Below, piece after piece: positions 32,171-41,884 of a stretch of 64,000 nt of DNA. The notes below the pieces were generated by a model, which made no database searches, had not been told where the DNA came from, and saw only the letters and a list, made by a program, of their open reading frames with translations. Both the position numbers and the translations under genes were made by a program. The number at the start of each line of letters is the position of its first letter. Position 1 is the stretch's first letter. The stretch comes from Mesorhizobium sp. AR10 (lineage in GTDB: Bacteria; Pseudomonadota; Alphaproteobacteria; Rhizobiales; Rhizobiaceae), in contig NZ_CP080524.1 of NCBI RefSeq assembly GCF_024746795.1, positions 1,831,001 through 1,895,000 of the forward strand. Reading direction: 5' to 3'.

Positions 32171-34903
32171 TTACGCAAACGCCCCGTGGCAATGCTTGTA
32201 TTTCTTGCCTGAGCCGCAGGGGCAGGCCTCGTTGCGACCGACCTTGCCCCAGCTCGCGGGATTGTTCGGGTCGCGGTTCTCGGGAGCGACGATGGCGTTG
32301 CTCTCCTGACGGACCAGCAAAGCGGTCTCGCCGCCGCCAAAATCGTCCTCGCCGGTCGAGCCGTCGATATGGCTGCCGAACATTTCGGGCGCCTCGGGCG
32401 GCGGGGCTTCGGCTGCCTGGCGAACCAGTTCGACGCGCATCAGCTGCGCGGTGACGGCCTGGCGCAGATTGCCCAGCATCGCCTGGAACATCTCGAACGC
32501 CTCGCCCTTGTATTCCTGCAGCGGGTCGCGCTGGGCATAGCCGCGGAAGCCGACGACCGAGCGCAGATGGTCGAGGTTGACGATGTGCTCGCGCCACAGA
32601 TGGTCGAGGGACTGCAGCACCACCGAACGCTCGACATAGGTCATCACATCGGGACCGAAGCGCTCTGCGCGCTCTTTTGCGGCGGTATCGGCAGCCTGGG
32701 TGATGCGGTCGCGGATATCGTCCTCGGCGATGCCCTCTTCCTTGACCCACTCTTCGACCGGCAGGTCGAGATTGAGGAATTCGGCGACCTCGGCCTTGAG
32801 GCCGGCGACGTTCCACTGCTCGGCATAGGCGTTTTCGGGAATGGCCTTGGCGACGATCTCATCGATGACGCCTTCGCGCATTTCGGCGATGGTTTCCGAA
32901 AGCCCCTCGCCGTCCATCAGCTCGATGCGCTGCTCGAACACCACCTTGCGCTGGTCGTTCGACACATCGTCGTATTTCAACAGGTTCTTGCGGATGTCGA
33001 AGTTGCGCGCCTCGACCTTCTTCTGCGCCTTTTCCAGCGCCTTGTTGATCCAGGGATGGATGATCGCCTCGTCTTCCTTGAGGCCGAGCTTCTGCAGCAT
33101 GCCGTCCATGCGCTCAGAGCCGAAGATGCGCATCAGGTCGTCCTGCAGCGACAGGAAGAATTTCGAGCGGCCGGGATCGCCCTGGCGGCCGGAGCGTCCG
33201 CGCAGCTGGTTGTCGATGCGGCGCGATTCGTGGCGTTCGGTGGCCAGCACGTAAAGGCCGCCGGCTGCAAGCGCCTTCTCCTTCAGCCGCTGCACATCCT
33301 CGCGGATTTCCTTTTCCTTCGCCTCGCGCTCGGGGCCGGCCGGCATGTCGCCAAGCTCGTCGATGATGCGCATGTCGGCGTTACCGCCGAGCTGGATGTC
33401 GGTGCCGCGGCCGGCCATGTTGGTGGCGATGGTGATGGCGCCGGGCTTGCCGGCCTGGGCGACGATGGCCGCTTCGCGCTCGTGGTGGCGGGCGTTCAGC
33501 ACCTCGAAGTTCTTGAAACCGTCCTTGCGCAGGCGCTCGGCCAGCTGCTCGGATTTTTCAATCGACGTCGTGCCGACCAGCGTCGGCTGGCCCTTGGCGC
33601 TCGCCTCCCTGATCTCCTTGACGATCGCCTTGTATTTTTCCTCGACGGTCCGGTAGACCTCGTCGTCCTCGTCCTTGCGGATGACCGGCAGATTGGTCGG
33701 GATCTCGGTGACGTCGAGATTGTAGATGTTGCCGAACTCCTCGGCCTCGGTCAGCGCCGTGCCGGTCATGCCGGCGAGCTTCTTGTAGAGGCGGAAATAG
33801 TTCTGGAAGGTGACGGAAGCGAGCGTCTGGTTCTCCGGCTGGATCGTCACGTGCTCCTTGGCCTCGAGCGCCTGGTGCAGGCCTTCCGAATAGCGGCGGC
33901 CGGGCATCATGCGGCCGGTGAACTCGTCGATGATGACGATCTCGTCATTGCGGACGATGTAGTCCTTGTCCCTCTGGAACAGCCGGTGCGCCTTCAGCGC
34001 ATTGTTGACGTGATGGACGATGGCGACGTTCTCGACGTCGTAGAGCGACTCGCCCTTCAGCAGGCCGGCATCGCGCAGCAGGTTCTCCAGCTTCTCGGTG
34101 CCTTCCTCGGTGAAGATCGAGGTCTTCTGCTTCTCGTCGATCTCATAGTCCTGAGGCTGCAGCTGGATGATGAAGGCGTCGATGGTGTTGTACATTTCCG
34201 AACGGTCCTCGAGCGGACCGGAAATGATCAGCGGCGTGCGTGCCTCGTCGACCAGAATGGAATCGACTTCGTCGACGATCGCGTAATTGTGTCCGCGCTG
34301 CACCATCTGGGCGCGCTCGAACTTCATGTTGTCGCGCAGATAGTCGAAGCCGAGCTCGTTGTTGGTGGCGTAGGTGACGTCGGCGGCGTAGGCGGCGCTG
34401 CGCTCCTCGTCGGAGAGGCCGTGGACGATGACGCCGACGCTGAGGCCGAGGAACTTGTAGACGCGGCCCATCCATTCGGAGTCGCGGGTAGCCAGATAGT
34501 CGTTGACGGTGACCACGTGGACGCCTTTGCCGGCCAGTGCATTGAGATAGACGGGCAGCGTGGCGACCAGGGTCTTGCCTTCGCCGGTACGCATCTCGGC
34601 GATGCCGCCATTGTGCAGCACCATGCCGCCGATCAGCTGCACGTCGAACGGGCGCATGCCGAGCACGCGGCGTGCCGCCTCGCGCACTGTGGCGAATGCC
34701 GGCACCAGCAGATCTTCGAGAGTGGCGCCGTTGGCGATGTCCTGGCGGAATTTCTCGGTGCGGGCGACAAGCTCGGCGTCAGAGAGCGCCCGCATCTCGT
34801 TTTCCATGGCATTGATCGCCTCGACACGCGGCCGGGTTGACTTGACCCGACGGTCGTTGGAGGAACCGAAAACCTTACGGGCGAGACCGCCGAGACTGAC
34901 CAT
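32171..34903 (-). CDS. secA: Preprotein translocase subunit SecA
   Basis: 910-aa ATPase motor of the Sec export pathway. The N terminus has the DEAD-type motor with Walker [11 protein letters not shown] (near 102-111), [14 protein letters not shown], and [19 protein letters not shown] (Walker B region); the preprotein cross-linking domain follows, and the second nucleotide domain shows [10 protein letters not shown] and [22 protein letters not shown]. The C terminus carries the zinc knuckle [14 protein letters not shown] that binds SecB. Full length. The start is ATG with AAAGGA seven bases upstream. It is divergent from the parvulin-type isomerase gene with 252 bases between, a common rhizobial arrangement. 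Confidence 0.98.
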   Translation of the reverse strand: MVSLGGLARKVFGSSNDRRVKSTRPRVEAINAMENEMRALSDAELVARTEKFRQDIANGATLEDLLVPAFATVREAARRVLGMRPFDVQLIGGMVLHNGGIAEMRTGEGKTLVATLPVYLNALAGKGVHVVTVNDYLATRDSEWMGRVYKFLGLSVGVIVHGLSDEERSAAYAADVTYATNNELGFDYLRDNMKFERAQMVQRGHNYAIVDEVDSILVDEARTPLIISGPLEDRSEMYNTIDAFIIQLQPQDYEIDEKQKTSIFTEEGTEKLENLLRDAGLLKGESLYDVENVAIVHHVNNALKAHRLFQRDKDYIVRNDEIVIIDEFTGRMMPGRRYSEGLHQALEAKEHVTIQPENQTLASVTFQNYFRLYKKLAGMTGTALTEAEEFGNIYNLDVTEIPTNLPVIRKDEDDEVYRTVEEKYKAIVKEIREASAKGQPTLVGTTSIEKSEQLAERLRKDGFKNFEVLNARHHEREAAIVAQAGKPGAITIATNMAGRGTDIQLGGNADMRIIDELGDMPAGPEREAKEKEIREDVQRLKEKALAAGGLYVLATERHESRRIDNQLRGRSGRQGDPGRSKFFLSLQDDLMRIFGSERMDGMLQKLGLKEDEAIIHPWINKALEKAQKKVEARNFDIRKNLLKYDDVSNDQRKVVFEQRIELMDGEGLSETIAEMREGVIDEIVAKAIPENAYAEQWNVAGLKAEVAEFLNLDLPVEEWVKEEGIAEDDIRDRITQAADTAAKERAERFGPDVMTYVERSVVLQSLDHLWREHIVNLDHLRSVVGFRGYAQRDPLQEYKGEAFEMFQAMLGNLRQAVTAQLMRVELVRQAAEAPPPEAPEMFGSHIDGSTGEDDFGGGETALLVRQESNAIVAPENRDPNNPASWGKVGRNEACPCGSGKKYKHCHGAFA

Positions 34904-35155
34904 CCAATGGTCCTTTCGATAGCATTCTTAATCATTGCGACGGCGCCGGCCGGCCCCATCAAATCCACGTGATACGCAGACAAACACAAAAAGCGCCCGG
35001 AAAACGGTTCTGGACGCAAAGTCGATGGACAGATAAGAGGGGGCTCAACTGATGTCAACGCCGTGCTCGTCCTGCGGGTCGCGCCAAATTCCGCCACAAT
35101 CTGGCTGATCTGGAAGCCCTTCCCGCTCTCGCAATCCCCCATCGGAGTCATCTTA

Positions 35156-36073
35156 ATGTCCTTATTGTTCCGCCGTGCGTCGCTCGCCAGCCTTGGTCTG
35201 GCATTCGGCCTGTCGGCCCTGTCGCTGTCGCCGCTGATGGCGCAGGAAGCTGCCCCCGCCCAACCGGCCGCACCCGCGCCGGCCGCCGCACCGGTCGATC
35301 CGAACGCCGTTGTCGCCACGATCAATGGTCAGACGCTGACCGAGGCAGACCTTGTGCTTGCCGAGGGCGAGCTGTCGCAGCAATTCTCGCAGCTGCCGGC
35401 CGAACAGCGCCGTGCCGCCGCCCTTTCGGCGGCCATCGAGATCCGCCTCATGGCCGCCCAGGCGGTCACCACCGGCCTCGACAAGGACCCTGACTTCCAG
35501 CGTCGCATGGCATTCCTGCAGCAGCGCGCCCTGCATGGCGAACTGGTCGAGAAGGGTGTCGTCGACAAGGTCACCGATGCCGAGGTCCGCGCCCGCTACG
35601 ACCAGGAAATCGCCAACACGCCGCCCGTCAACGAGGTGCATGCCCGTCACATCCTCGTGAAGACGAAGGAAGAGGCCGAGGCGATCATCAAGCAGCTCGA
35701 CGGCGGCGCCGATTTCCAGAAACTCGCCAACGAGCACACCAGCGATCCCTCAGGCAAGACCAGTGGCGGCGATCTCGGCTGGTTCGGACCTGGCCAGATG
35801 GTGCCGGAATTCGACAAGGTTGCCTTCGCGCTCGAGGTCGGCAAATACACCAAGGAGCCGGTGCAGTCGCAGTTCGGCTGGCACGTCATCAAGGTCGAGG
35901 ACAAGCGCGTCAAGCAGCCGCCGGCCTTCGACGACGTCAAGGATCAGGCCAAGCAGGCGGTCATCCGCGACAAGTATTTTACGCTGGTCAAGTCGCTGCG
36001 CGCTGCCGCCAAGGTCGAAATTCCGGATGAGACCTTGAAGAAGGCGGTCGACACGATGGAAAGCGCCAAATAG
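35156..36073 (+). CDS. Peptidylprolyl isomerase, parvulin/PpiC-SurA type
   Basis: 305-aa secreted folding factor. The signal peptide is MSLLFRRASLASLGLAFGLS...LMAQ (cleavage near residue 26), followed by an Ala/Pro-rich linker (EAAPAQPAAPAPAAAP), a SurA-like N-terminal region (about 45-130) and one PpiC domain (about 150-240: HARHILVKTKEEAEAII, ASDPS-like TSDPSGKTSGGDLGWFGPGQMVPEF and FGWHVIKVED). Acts in the periplasm on outer-membrane or secreted proteins. The start is ATG with GGAG eight bases upstream. It is divergent from secA, a functional link as both act in protein export. Confidence 0.94.
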   Translation: MSLLFRRASLASLGLAFGLSALSLSPLMAQEAAPAQPAAPAPAAAPVDPNAVVATINGQTLTEADLVLAEGELSQQFSQLPAEQRRAAALSAAIEIRLMAAQAVTTGLDKDPDFQRRMAFLQQRALHGELVEKGVVDKVTDAEVRARYDQEIANTPPVNEVHARHILVKTKEEAEAIIKQLDGGADFQKLANEHTSDPSGKTSGGDLGWFGPGQMVPEFDKVAFALEVGKYTKEPVQSQFGWHVIKVEDKRVKQPPAFDDVKDQAKQAVIRDKYFTLVKSLRAAAKVEIPDETLKKAVDTMESAK

Positions 36074-36085
36074 GCAGTCCAACTT

Positions 36086-36136
36086 AAGCGCGTCGCATTG
36101 AAACGGGTTCGGTCGACGCGCTTTAAGTCTTTGTTT
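36086..36136 (+). terminator. Intrinsic terminator of the isomerase gene
   Basis: AAGCGCGTCG (36086-36095) and CGACGCGCTT (36114-36123) form a 10-bp stem with an 18-base loop, and the right arm is followed by TAAGTCTTTGTTTTT, a U-rich tail. The stop codon is 13 bases upstream. Confidence 0.8.
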
Positions 36137-36154
36137 TTATAAATGTCGTTGCAC

Positions 36155-36184
36155 TAGACAGGGCGTCGCACGGCGCCCTGTCTA
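36155..36184. terminator. Perfect hairpin between convergent genes
   Basis: TAGACAGGGCG (36155-36165) and CGCCCTGTCTA (36174-36184) form a perfect 11-bp stem with an 8-base loop. It is between the isomerase terminator and the glycosyltransferase stop and probably ends minus-strand transcripts. Confidence 0.65.
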
Positions 36185-36195
36185 CTTTGGATCTT

Positions 36196-36236
36196 GCGCA
36201 TGATCCCATTCCGAACCTGCGGTTCGGGGTTATGCA
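36196..36236. repeat. Degenerate REP-like palindrome
   Basis: GCGCATGATC ... GGTTATGCAC with an inner CCGAACC (36211-36217) and GGTTCGG (36221-36227). The layout (CATG-containing outer arms, inner CCGAA.. stem) resembles the two REP-like families, but the centre is shorter. It adjoins the glycosyltransferase stop codon. Confidence 0.5.
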
Positions 36237-37184
36237 CTACCTATAGTGGGTCGAGGCCTTGAACGAGGCCGGGTCATCGGCGGCGAGTGCGCCGGAGAAC
36301 TCCGGGATCCGCACCAAGAGCATCATCGCCCAGAACAGCGGCCAGTCCGTCCAGCGGCAAAAATCCTTGCCCACCGCTTGTGCGGTCTGCCGGTTTTCCT
36401 TGAACGATGTCGCCACGGCGCGAACGGCCAAGCCGATCCTTGAAAGATGGTTCTTCCTGCGCAGCAGCATCCGCGCAAACTGATAGCCCTTGTTGCGCCT
36501 GACATCCCAGATGAACCCCAGGCCCTCATAGGCGTGGATCGAGACTGCGCCGGTGGCAACCTCCATCGCGACGCCGTCGCGAAGCATTGCGTGCTGGCGC
36601 AGATGCGAGCTGACGAAGGGACCGTGATTGGCCTCGAAGCGATAGCGCTCGAGCACTGGCCGCCGGTAAAGCGCGCCATTGTTGCTGGCATGGATAACCT
36701 GGCCATGCCGGTTGCGGCGCTCGATGAAGCCGCGGTCGAGCAGTGACATCACCCTTTTCATCATGGTCTCTTCGCCGTAGCTGGTCCGCCCCGAAACCGC
36801 GTCGAGCTTCGGGTTCTTCTCGAAGGTTTCGTGGAGGGCTTCCAGCCACCCCGGCCGCGGCAGGCAATCGGCCTCGACCACCGCAACGAGGTCATACCGG
36901 CAGTGTGCCAGGGCCGCGTCCTTCAGCTGGGAGGATTCGTCGCTGTCATGCGTGGCAACGATCACCAACGGGCACAGGAATGCGGCCTTGCCGGAGAGAT
37001 CGGCTTCGATCCCGGAAGTATGGCCGCGCGGCAACATGATGACGATTTCGCCCGGGACGCCTCGCTCATCCTGCGCATAGGCCCGCAGCGATCGACGCAG
37101 CTCGTCGTCGCCATCCGCCGTCAGATAGTCGGAAACCATGATCAGGCTAATGGGCAGAACTGTGGTGGATATGCTCTCGGACAA
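36237..37184 (-). CDS. Glycosyltransferase family 2 protein
   Basis: 315-aa GT-A fold transferase that adds sugars from nucleotide donors. The N-terminal strand ISLIMVSDYLTAD, the donor and metal-binding LVAVVEADCLPRPGWLEALHETFE (DxD-like region EAD near 104), the acceptor segment GRTSYGEETMMKRV and NNGALYRRPVLERYRF are family-typical. The C terminus has hydrophobic stretches and may associate with the membrane. The start chosen is TTG at 37184, because GGGGGAG precedes it by five bases and the GT-A first strand follows directly. Glycan target unknown; there is no polysaccharide operon beside it. It lies with the caspase-fold gene between the isomerase gene and argJ. Confidence 0.85.
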   Translation of the reverse strand: MSESISTTVLPISLIMVSDYLTADGDDELRRSLRAYAQDERGVPGEIVIMLPRGHTSGIEADLSGKAAFLCPLVIVATHDSDESSQLKDAALAHCRYDLVAVVEADCLPRPGWLEALHETFEKNPKLDAVSGRTSYGEETMMKRVMSLLDRGFIERRNRHGQVIHASNNGALYRRPVLERYRFEANHGPFVSSHLRQHAMLRDGVAMEVATGAVSIHAYEGLGFIWDVRRNKGYQFARMLLRRKNHLSRIGLAVRAVATSFKENRQTAQAVGKDFCRWTDWPLFWAMMLLVRIPEFSGALAADDPASFKASTHYR

Positions 37185-37327
37185 GCCCGCTCCCCCTTGG
37201 CGATCATCAACGATTGCGAGTGATGCCTCGCATCACATAACCGACCTCGGCGTGCATTGCCACCTCGTCTTCTTCGATGGCGATTGGTCAAGAGATGCGC
37301 CCAGAAGCGTCGCCGACGATTCGGCGC

Positions 37328-38554
37328 TTATTTCGTCGCTTCCGAGGTTTCCGATGCAATGCGCCAGTCGCCATCGGTCCTGACCAGCGCCAGCGTAACC
37401 CGCGCCTTGCCTGTCAGGCGGGATGCCGATTTGTCCTTCGGCACATAATCATAGGCCATGGCGAAAACCGCGTCGGCGCGATCCTCGCTGTGCGGCGTTA
37501 CCTGCAGGCTGCCGGGCTCGAGACTGAACGACCATGATGCAAATTGTGCGAACCAGTCGGTCTTGAGCTTGACGATGGCGTCCGCGTCATAGCGCGTGCC
37601 GAAGATGGTGGCGGAGGGGCCGTAGAGCCGCTTGACGGTGTCGCTCATCGCTTGCGTGTCCGGCGCCAGATATTGCCGGCGCAGGAAAGTCTCGATCGAG
37701 CCCTTGTCGCCGACGGAGCGTTCAAGGGCTGCGACTTGTGTCGAGGGTGCTGGGTCGACAGCCGGCCTGGCCTCCGCGACAGGTTCTCCACTGGGCACGA
37801 ACTCGAACCGTTCGAGCAGCGAGCCTTGCTCCCATGGGCGCTGCGACTCGCGCGTTTCGGACACCACGTCGCGGCGCACCGCTATCATCATGTCGTTGAT
37901 GCTCTGCCCAGGCTCGGCGATGTGCCGCAAGAGTGCGGCGGCGAAGGGCGAATTGCGTCCCGTACCGTCCATCGCCACAGCACCGGGCGCGGTCGAGAAA
38001 GCGATGAACGAGCCGCGCGTCGTATCGAACTGTGCAAGGCCGGCGAGAGCGGTGGCCGAGCGGGTGGTGGCGTTGCGGCTGAGACTACGCGCGAAGGGGT
38101 TGTTGCGGCAGGCATCGAGAAACACCAGGCTGACCTTGGTCTGCTGCTCCATGATGTCGAGAACTTCATCGATCGGCACGGCTTCGAGCCGCAGCCTGAC
38201 CGGCATGTCGAGCCTGGCATCGACCGGCACGATGAAGTTGCGCCCGTCGACCTGCAGGCCGTGTCCGGCATAGTAGAAAAGCCCAACGCCGGCGCCTTCC
38301 AGCGCATCGGAAAATTCGCCGATCTTGCGTTCAAGCTCGCGCTTGCCGAGATCATTGCCTTCGATGACCTCGAAACCGATGCTGCGAAGCTTGTCGGCGA
38401 TGTCGAGTGCATCGTTGGCCGGATTGGCCAGGGTGCCGGCTTCGGCATAGGTGCCGTTGCCGATGACCAGCGCCACGCGCCTTTCTGGTTGCGCATCGGC
38501 GCTCAGGAGCAAAAGCCCCAGAAACGCCAACGAAAAGATGATCAGCCTGCCCAT
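37328..38554 (-). CDS. Secreted caspase-fold (peptidase C14) protein
   Basis: 408-aa exported caspase-like protein. The signal peptide is [20 protein letters not shown] (cleavage near 22). The p20-like domain (about 24-250) begins [11 protein letters not shown] and has the catalytic His98 in YYAGHGLQ and Cys149 in [11 protein letters not shown], so the dyad is intact. The C-terminal 150 residues (about 260-408) look like an SH3/NTF2-like or DUF4440-type accessory region: [23 protein letters not shown]...[17 protein letters not shown]. Bacterial orthocaspases cleave after Arg or Lys; a periplasmic location suggests envelope processing or stress. The start is ATG; no ribosome site is obvious. 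It is divergent from argJ with 154 bases between. Confidence 0.88.
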   Translation of the reverse strand: MGRLIIFSLAFLGLLLLSADAQPERRVALVIGNGTYAEAGTLANPANDALDIADKLRSIGFEVIEGNDLGKRELERKIGEFSDALEGAGVGLFYYAGHGLQVDGRNFIVPVDARLDMPVRLRLEAVPIDEVLDIMEQQTKVSLVFLDACRNNPFARSLSRNATTRSATALAGLAQFDTTRGSFIAFSTAPGAVAMDGTGRNSPFAAALLRHIAEPGQSINDMMIAVRRDVVSETRESQRPWEQGSLLERFEFVPSGEPVAEARPAVDPAPSTQVAALERSVGDKGSIETFLRRQYLAPDTQAMSDTVKRLYGPSATIFGTRYDADAIVKLKTDWFAQFASWSFSLEPGSLQVTPHSEDRADAVFAMAYDYVPKDKSASRLTGKARVTLALVRTDGDWRIASETSEATK

Positions 38555-38708
38555 GGAGTTGGATATAACTCCACTGGGCACGACGGTGGCAACAAATTTG
38601 AGTTGTGATGAATCAGGGCTAGCGTGCGGCCATCGAAACGCCCTTGCGCCGGCGCCCTGTATCGGGCAAACCGGCGTTCCTTTCGCGATTTTCCCGCCCG
38701 AGGCCCCC

Positions 38709-39950
38709 ATGTCCGCAACGATTTCGCCGCTCGCGCCGAAGAAATATCCCAAAATGCCTGTCATCGAGGGCGTGCGCATCGCCACCGCCGAGGCCGGGAT
38801 AAAGTACAAGAACCGCACCGATCTGCTGGCCATGGTCTTCGACGCCGGCACCACGGTCGCCGGCGTGTTCACCAAGTCGAAATGTCCGTCGGCGCCGGTC
38901 GATTTCTGCCGGCAGAATCTGGGGGCGGGCAAGGCGCGCGTGCTGGTCGTCAATTCCGGCAACGCCAATGCCTTCACCGGCAAGAAGGGCCGCGCGTCCA
39001 CCGCATTGACCGGCGAAGCGGCGGCCAAGGCTGCGGGCTGTAAGCCAGGCGACGTGTTCCTGGCCTCCACCGGCGTCATCGGCGAGCCGCTCGATACAGG
39101 TAAATTCAGCCATCTGCTCGCCGGGCTGGTCAAGGACGGCAGGCCGGAGCTGTGGACCGAGGCTGCCAAGGCCATCATGACCACCGACACCTATCCGAAA
39201 GTGGCAACCGCGACGGTGAAGCTTGGCGACACCGATGTCACCATCAACGGCATCGCCAAGGGCGCCGGCATGATCGCGCCCGACATGGCGACGATGCTTT
39301 CCTTCATCGCCACCGATGCGCCGATCGCCGCCCCAGTGCTGCAGGACCTTTTGTCGCGCGGCACGGCCAAGACCTTCAACGCGGTCACCGTCGACAGCGA
39401 CACCTCGACCAGCGATACGCTGCTGATCTTCGCCACCGGCGCGGCTGCCAAGCGCGGCGCGCCGGCAATCAGCGACCCCAAGGATGCGCGCCTCGGCGCG
39501 TTTCGCCGTGCGCTTGGCAAGGTGCTGAAATCGCTGGCGCTGCAGGTGGTTCGCGATGGCGAGGGGGCCCGCAAGCAGGTCGAAGTGACCGTCACCGGCG
39601 CGAAGTCGGCCCGCTCGGCCAAGCGCATCGCGCTGTCCATTGCCAATTCGCCGCTGGTCAAGACGGCGGTCGCCGGCGAGGACGCCAATTGGGGCCGTGT
39701 CGTCATGGCCGTCGGCAAGGCCGGTGAACCCGCCGACCGCGACCTTCTGTCGATCTGGTTCGGCGACAACCGGCTGGCGCATGAAGGCGAACGCGACGCT
39801 TCCTATTCCGAAGCGGCGACATCGGCCTATATGAAGCGCGACGAGATCCGCATCCGCGCCGATATCGGCATCGGCCGCGGCAAGGCGACGGTGTGGACCT
39901 GCGATCTCACCAAGGAATATGTCGCCATCAACGGCGATTATCGGAGCTGA
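38709..39950 (+). CDS. argJ: Bifunctional glutamate N-acetyltransferase/amino-acid acetyltransferase ArgJ
   Basis: 413-aa enzyme of cyclic arginine biosynthesis that transfers acetyl from acetylornithine to glutamate. The autoproteolytic site is intact in [15 protein letters not shown], where cleavage before Thr frees the nucleophile of the beta subunit. Other family parts are [33 protein letters not shown] and the terminal [13 protein letters not shown]. The start at 38709 is chosen because the upstream open frame overlaps the caspase gene. Six bases after its stop codon begins a GNAT gene, followed by the mutT-like gene, so the three form an operon. Confidence 0.97.
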   Translation: MSATISPLAPKKYPKMPVIEGVRIATAEAGIKYKNRTDLLAMVFDAGTTVAGVFTKSKCPSAPVDFCRQNLGAGKARVLVVNSGNANAFTGKKGRASTALTGEAAAKAAGCKPGDVFLASTGVIGEPLDTGKFSHLLAGLVKDGRPELWTEAAKAIMTTDTYPKVATATVKLGDTDVTINGIAKGAGMIAPDMATMLSFIATDAPIAAPVLQDLLSRGTAKTFNAVTVDSDTSTSDTLLIFATGAAAKRGAPAISDPKDARLGAFRRALGKVLKSLALQVVRDGEGARKQVEVTVTGAKSARSAKRIALSIANSPLVKTAVAGEDANWGRVVMAVGKAGEPADRDLLSIWFGDNRLAHEGERDASYSEAATSAYMKRDEIRIRADIGIGRGKATVWTCDLTKEYVAINGDYRS

Positions 39951-39955
39951 TAGCG

Positions 39956-40729
39956 TTGGTTTCCAGACATCCAGCAAGCGTGCTCGCGACCGTGCGCCGC
40001 TACGAGGCGGCCGGCTTTCGCGCCTGGCCGGCGGCGGCCGTCCATTATGATGGCACCTGGGTGGTGCGGCTGACGGCCGGCCATCCGGCCAAGCGGCTGA
40101 ACTCGGTCAATCCGCTCGATCCGGGCGATATCCAGCACATCCCCGAACGCATCGGCCGTGCCAGCCGTCGTTTCGATGCCTATGGCAGGCCGTTGACCTT
40201 CCGCATCTCGCCGCTGTCGGGCCTCGATCTTTCGAACCATCTCGACAGTGAAGGCTGGAGCACCTTCGACGAATCGCTGGTGATGCGGCTGCCGCTGGCG
40301 GACGCCCAACTCGACGGCGCCATGGACCAGATCCCGCTGAAGGACATCAGCCGCTTCATCGGCGCGTCGCTCAAGGTCAGCGGTTCGGACGTGTCGCTGC
40401 GGCCGGGCCTGTCGGAGATCATCGGCGCCATTCAGCCCGAGGCCGGGCTTTTTGCGCTCGAGGAAGGTGTCGAACCGTTGGCGACGCTGATCTGCGTCCA
40501 CGACGGCGATCTCGCCGGACTGTTCGAGGTCGCTACCGACAAGTCGGCGCGCAACAAGGGCCATGGCCGCAACCTCATCCTGTCGGCGTTGAAATGGGCA
40601 CGGCTGCGCGGCGCGCGGGAAGCCTGGCTGCAGGTAGAGGCCGTCAACAAGCCGGCGCTGGCGCTTTATCATTCGCTCGGGTTCAACGAAGTCTATCGCT
40701 ATCACTATCGCCGGCCGCCCGGGGCATGA
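39956..40729 (+). CDS. GNAT family N-acetyltransferase
   Basis: 257-aa protein with a C-terminal GNAT domain (about 135-255). Motif A reads KSARNKGHGRNLILSALKWARLRGAREAWLQVEAVNKPALALYHSLGFNEVYRYHYR, with the acetyl-CoA loop NKGHGRN. The N-terminal half is weakly similar and may be a degenerate second GNAT repeat. Substrate unknown. The start is TTG at 39956 with GGAG nine bases upstream and overlapping the end of argJ; no ATG lies nearby. It overlaps mutT by four bases (ATGA), so it is coupled in the argJ operon. Confidence 0.85.
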   Translation: MVSRHPASVLATVRRYEAAGFRAWPAAAVHYDGTWVVRLTAGHPAKRLNSVNPLDPGDIQHIPERIGRASRRFDAYGRPLTFRISPLSGLDLSNHLDSEGWSTFDESLVMRLPLADAQLDGAMDQIPLKDISRFIGASLKVSGSDVSLRPGLSEIIGAIQPEAGLFALEEGVEPLATLICVHDGDLAGLFEVATDKSARNKGHGRNLILSALKWARLRGAREAWLQVEAVNKPALALYHSLGFNEVYRYHYRRPPGA

Positions 40730-41148
40730 CCGGCTCGAACCCCGCTGGCAAGCGCCTGCTACTCGTCGCGGCCTGTGCGCTGGTAGATGCCGATGGACGC
40801 GTGCTGCTGGCCCAGCGGCCCGAAGGCAAACAGCTCGCCGGCCTGTGGGAGTTTCCAGGCGGCAAGGTCGAGCCCGGCGAGACGCCGGAACAGTGCCTGA
40901 TCCGCGAACTGCACGAGGAGATCGGAATCGAGACCGAGATTCCATGCCTGGCGCCGCTCACCTTCGCCAGCCATTCCTACGATGATTTTCACCTGCTGAT
41001 GCCGCTGTTCGTCTGCCGCCGCTTCCGCGGTATAGCGCAGCCCAGGGAAGGCCAGGCGCTGAAATGGGTGCGGCCGCGGCAGATGCGCGACTATCCGATG
41101 CCGCCGGCCGATGCGCCGCTTGTCCAGTTCCTCATCGATCTGCTGTGA
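40726..41148 (+). CDS. mutT: MutT/8-oxo-dGTP diphosphatase-like Nudix hydrolase
   Basis: 140-aa Nudix protein that hydrolyses 8-oxo-dGTP and prevents A-to-C errors. The Nudix box is complete: GGKVEPGETPEQCLIRELHEEIGIE (spacing GX5EX7REUXEEXGU), and the surrounding LLAQRPEGKQLAGLWEFPGG is typical of MutT. The start is ATG overlapping the GNAT stop in ATGA. Last gene of the argJ operon; this order (argJ, GNAT, mutT) is common in rhizobia. Confidence 0.93.
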   Translation: MTGSNPAGKRLLLVAACALVDADGRVLLAQRPEGKQLAGLWEFPGGKVEPGETPEQCLIRELHEEIGIETEIPCLAPLTFASHSYDDFHLLMPLFVCRRFRGIAQPREGQALKWVRPRQMRDYPMPPADAPLVQFLIDLL

Positions 41149-41242
41149 TCCGTCCGTCCAAGCAGCGTTAATGGAAGATTTATCTTGCCGTGAAAAATTG
41201 AGGGAAGGCCTTATCCGGGCCGATTCGCTGGGGAGCGATTGC

Positions 41243-41545
41243 ATGAGCCTCGACAAGGACTGGGACTCGATCCGGCCCGACCGTAGCCGCGCCGCCGATG
41301 CCGGCATGGGCATACTGCGCCTCACGCTGCTGTTCGGCTCAGCCGCGGTGGCGCTGGCCCTGATCGCTACCCCCTTGCTCGACAGCCAGATGCGGTCGCA
41401 ATCCAGCCGCGACGGTCTTGACACGATGAGCACCGGCTCGATCGGCCATCGCGACACCTATACGCTGCGCAGAAGCGTGCTGCAGCCGCAGCCCAGTTCG
41501 ATCTGCGTGATACGCGCCAACGGCACGCGCAGCGGCGATTGCTGA
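41243..41545 (+). CDS. Small single-pass membrane protein, unknown
   Basis: 100-aa protein with one helix (about residues 25-47: ILRLTLLFGSAAVALALIATPLL) and a charged N terminus. The C-terminal half is Ser/Thr-rich and exported or periplasmic (SQSSRDGLDTMSTGSIGHRDTYTLRR) and ends with a pair of Cys (ICVI and SGDC). No family is recognised. The start is ATG with GGGAG seven bases upstream. It lies between the mutT-like gene and the Flp pilin gene on the same strand. Confidence 0.75.
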   Translation: MSLDKDWDSIRPDRSRAADAGMGILRLTLLFGSAAVALALIATPLLDSQMRSQSSRDGLDTMSTGSIGHRDTYTLRRSVLQPQPSSICVIRANGTRSGDC

Positions 41546-41670
41546 AGACAAAGTCAACAAAGCCTTAGTCCATTTTTAACGAAGGCCTTGTTTCACCGCC
41601 CGTTAAGCTTGTGCCGTTAACCTTTCTTAATTGGTCGACGCTATGGTCCTGGCATGAGGGATCGACGATC

Positions 41671-41853
41671 ATGAAACCACTGCTGCAACGATTCTTGGAA
41701 GACGAAACAGGCGCCACGGCCATCGAATACGGCCTTATCGTCGCCGTGCTGTCGCTTGCCATCGTTGGTGGCATCGGCAAGGCTGCCGATGCGATCCAGT
41801 GGCTGTTCGCCGACAACAATAGCAAGCTTGCGAACGCCTTCGCGCAGCACTGA
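41671..41853 (+). CDS. Flp family type IVb pilin
   Basis: 60-aa major pilin precursor of the Tad type. The leader ends before the prepilin peptidase site FLEDETGATAIEYG, where cleavage falls after Gly ahead of ATAIEYG, and a single hydrophobic helix follows (GLIVAVLSLAIVGGIGKAADAI). The Glu at +5 that is needed for assembly is present. No tad/cpa assembly gene is nearby, so it is an orphan pilin served by machinery elsewhere. The 100 bases upstream contain four TTAA sequences. Confidence 0.93.
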   Translation: MKPLLQRFLEDETGATAIEYGLIVAVLSLAIVGGIGKAADAIQWLFADNNSKLANAFAQH

Positions 41854-41884
41854 TCACAAGACGGCCACGTGATGTGGGGTCCGT

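Noticed and set aside
32369..34840. An 823-codon open frame on the plus strand opposite secA
   Set aside because: It is complementary to the SecA coding sequence, with low-complexity residues and no domain. SecA is certain here.
41603..41630. CtrA box upstream of the pilin gene
   Set aside because: TTAA pairs are spaced by 10 and 6 bases, not 7. Reported only as a loose observation.
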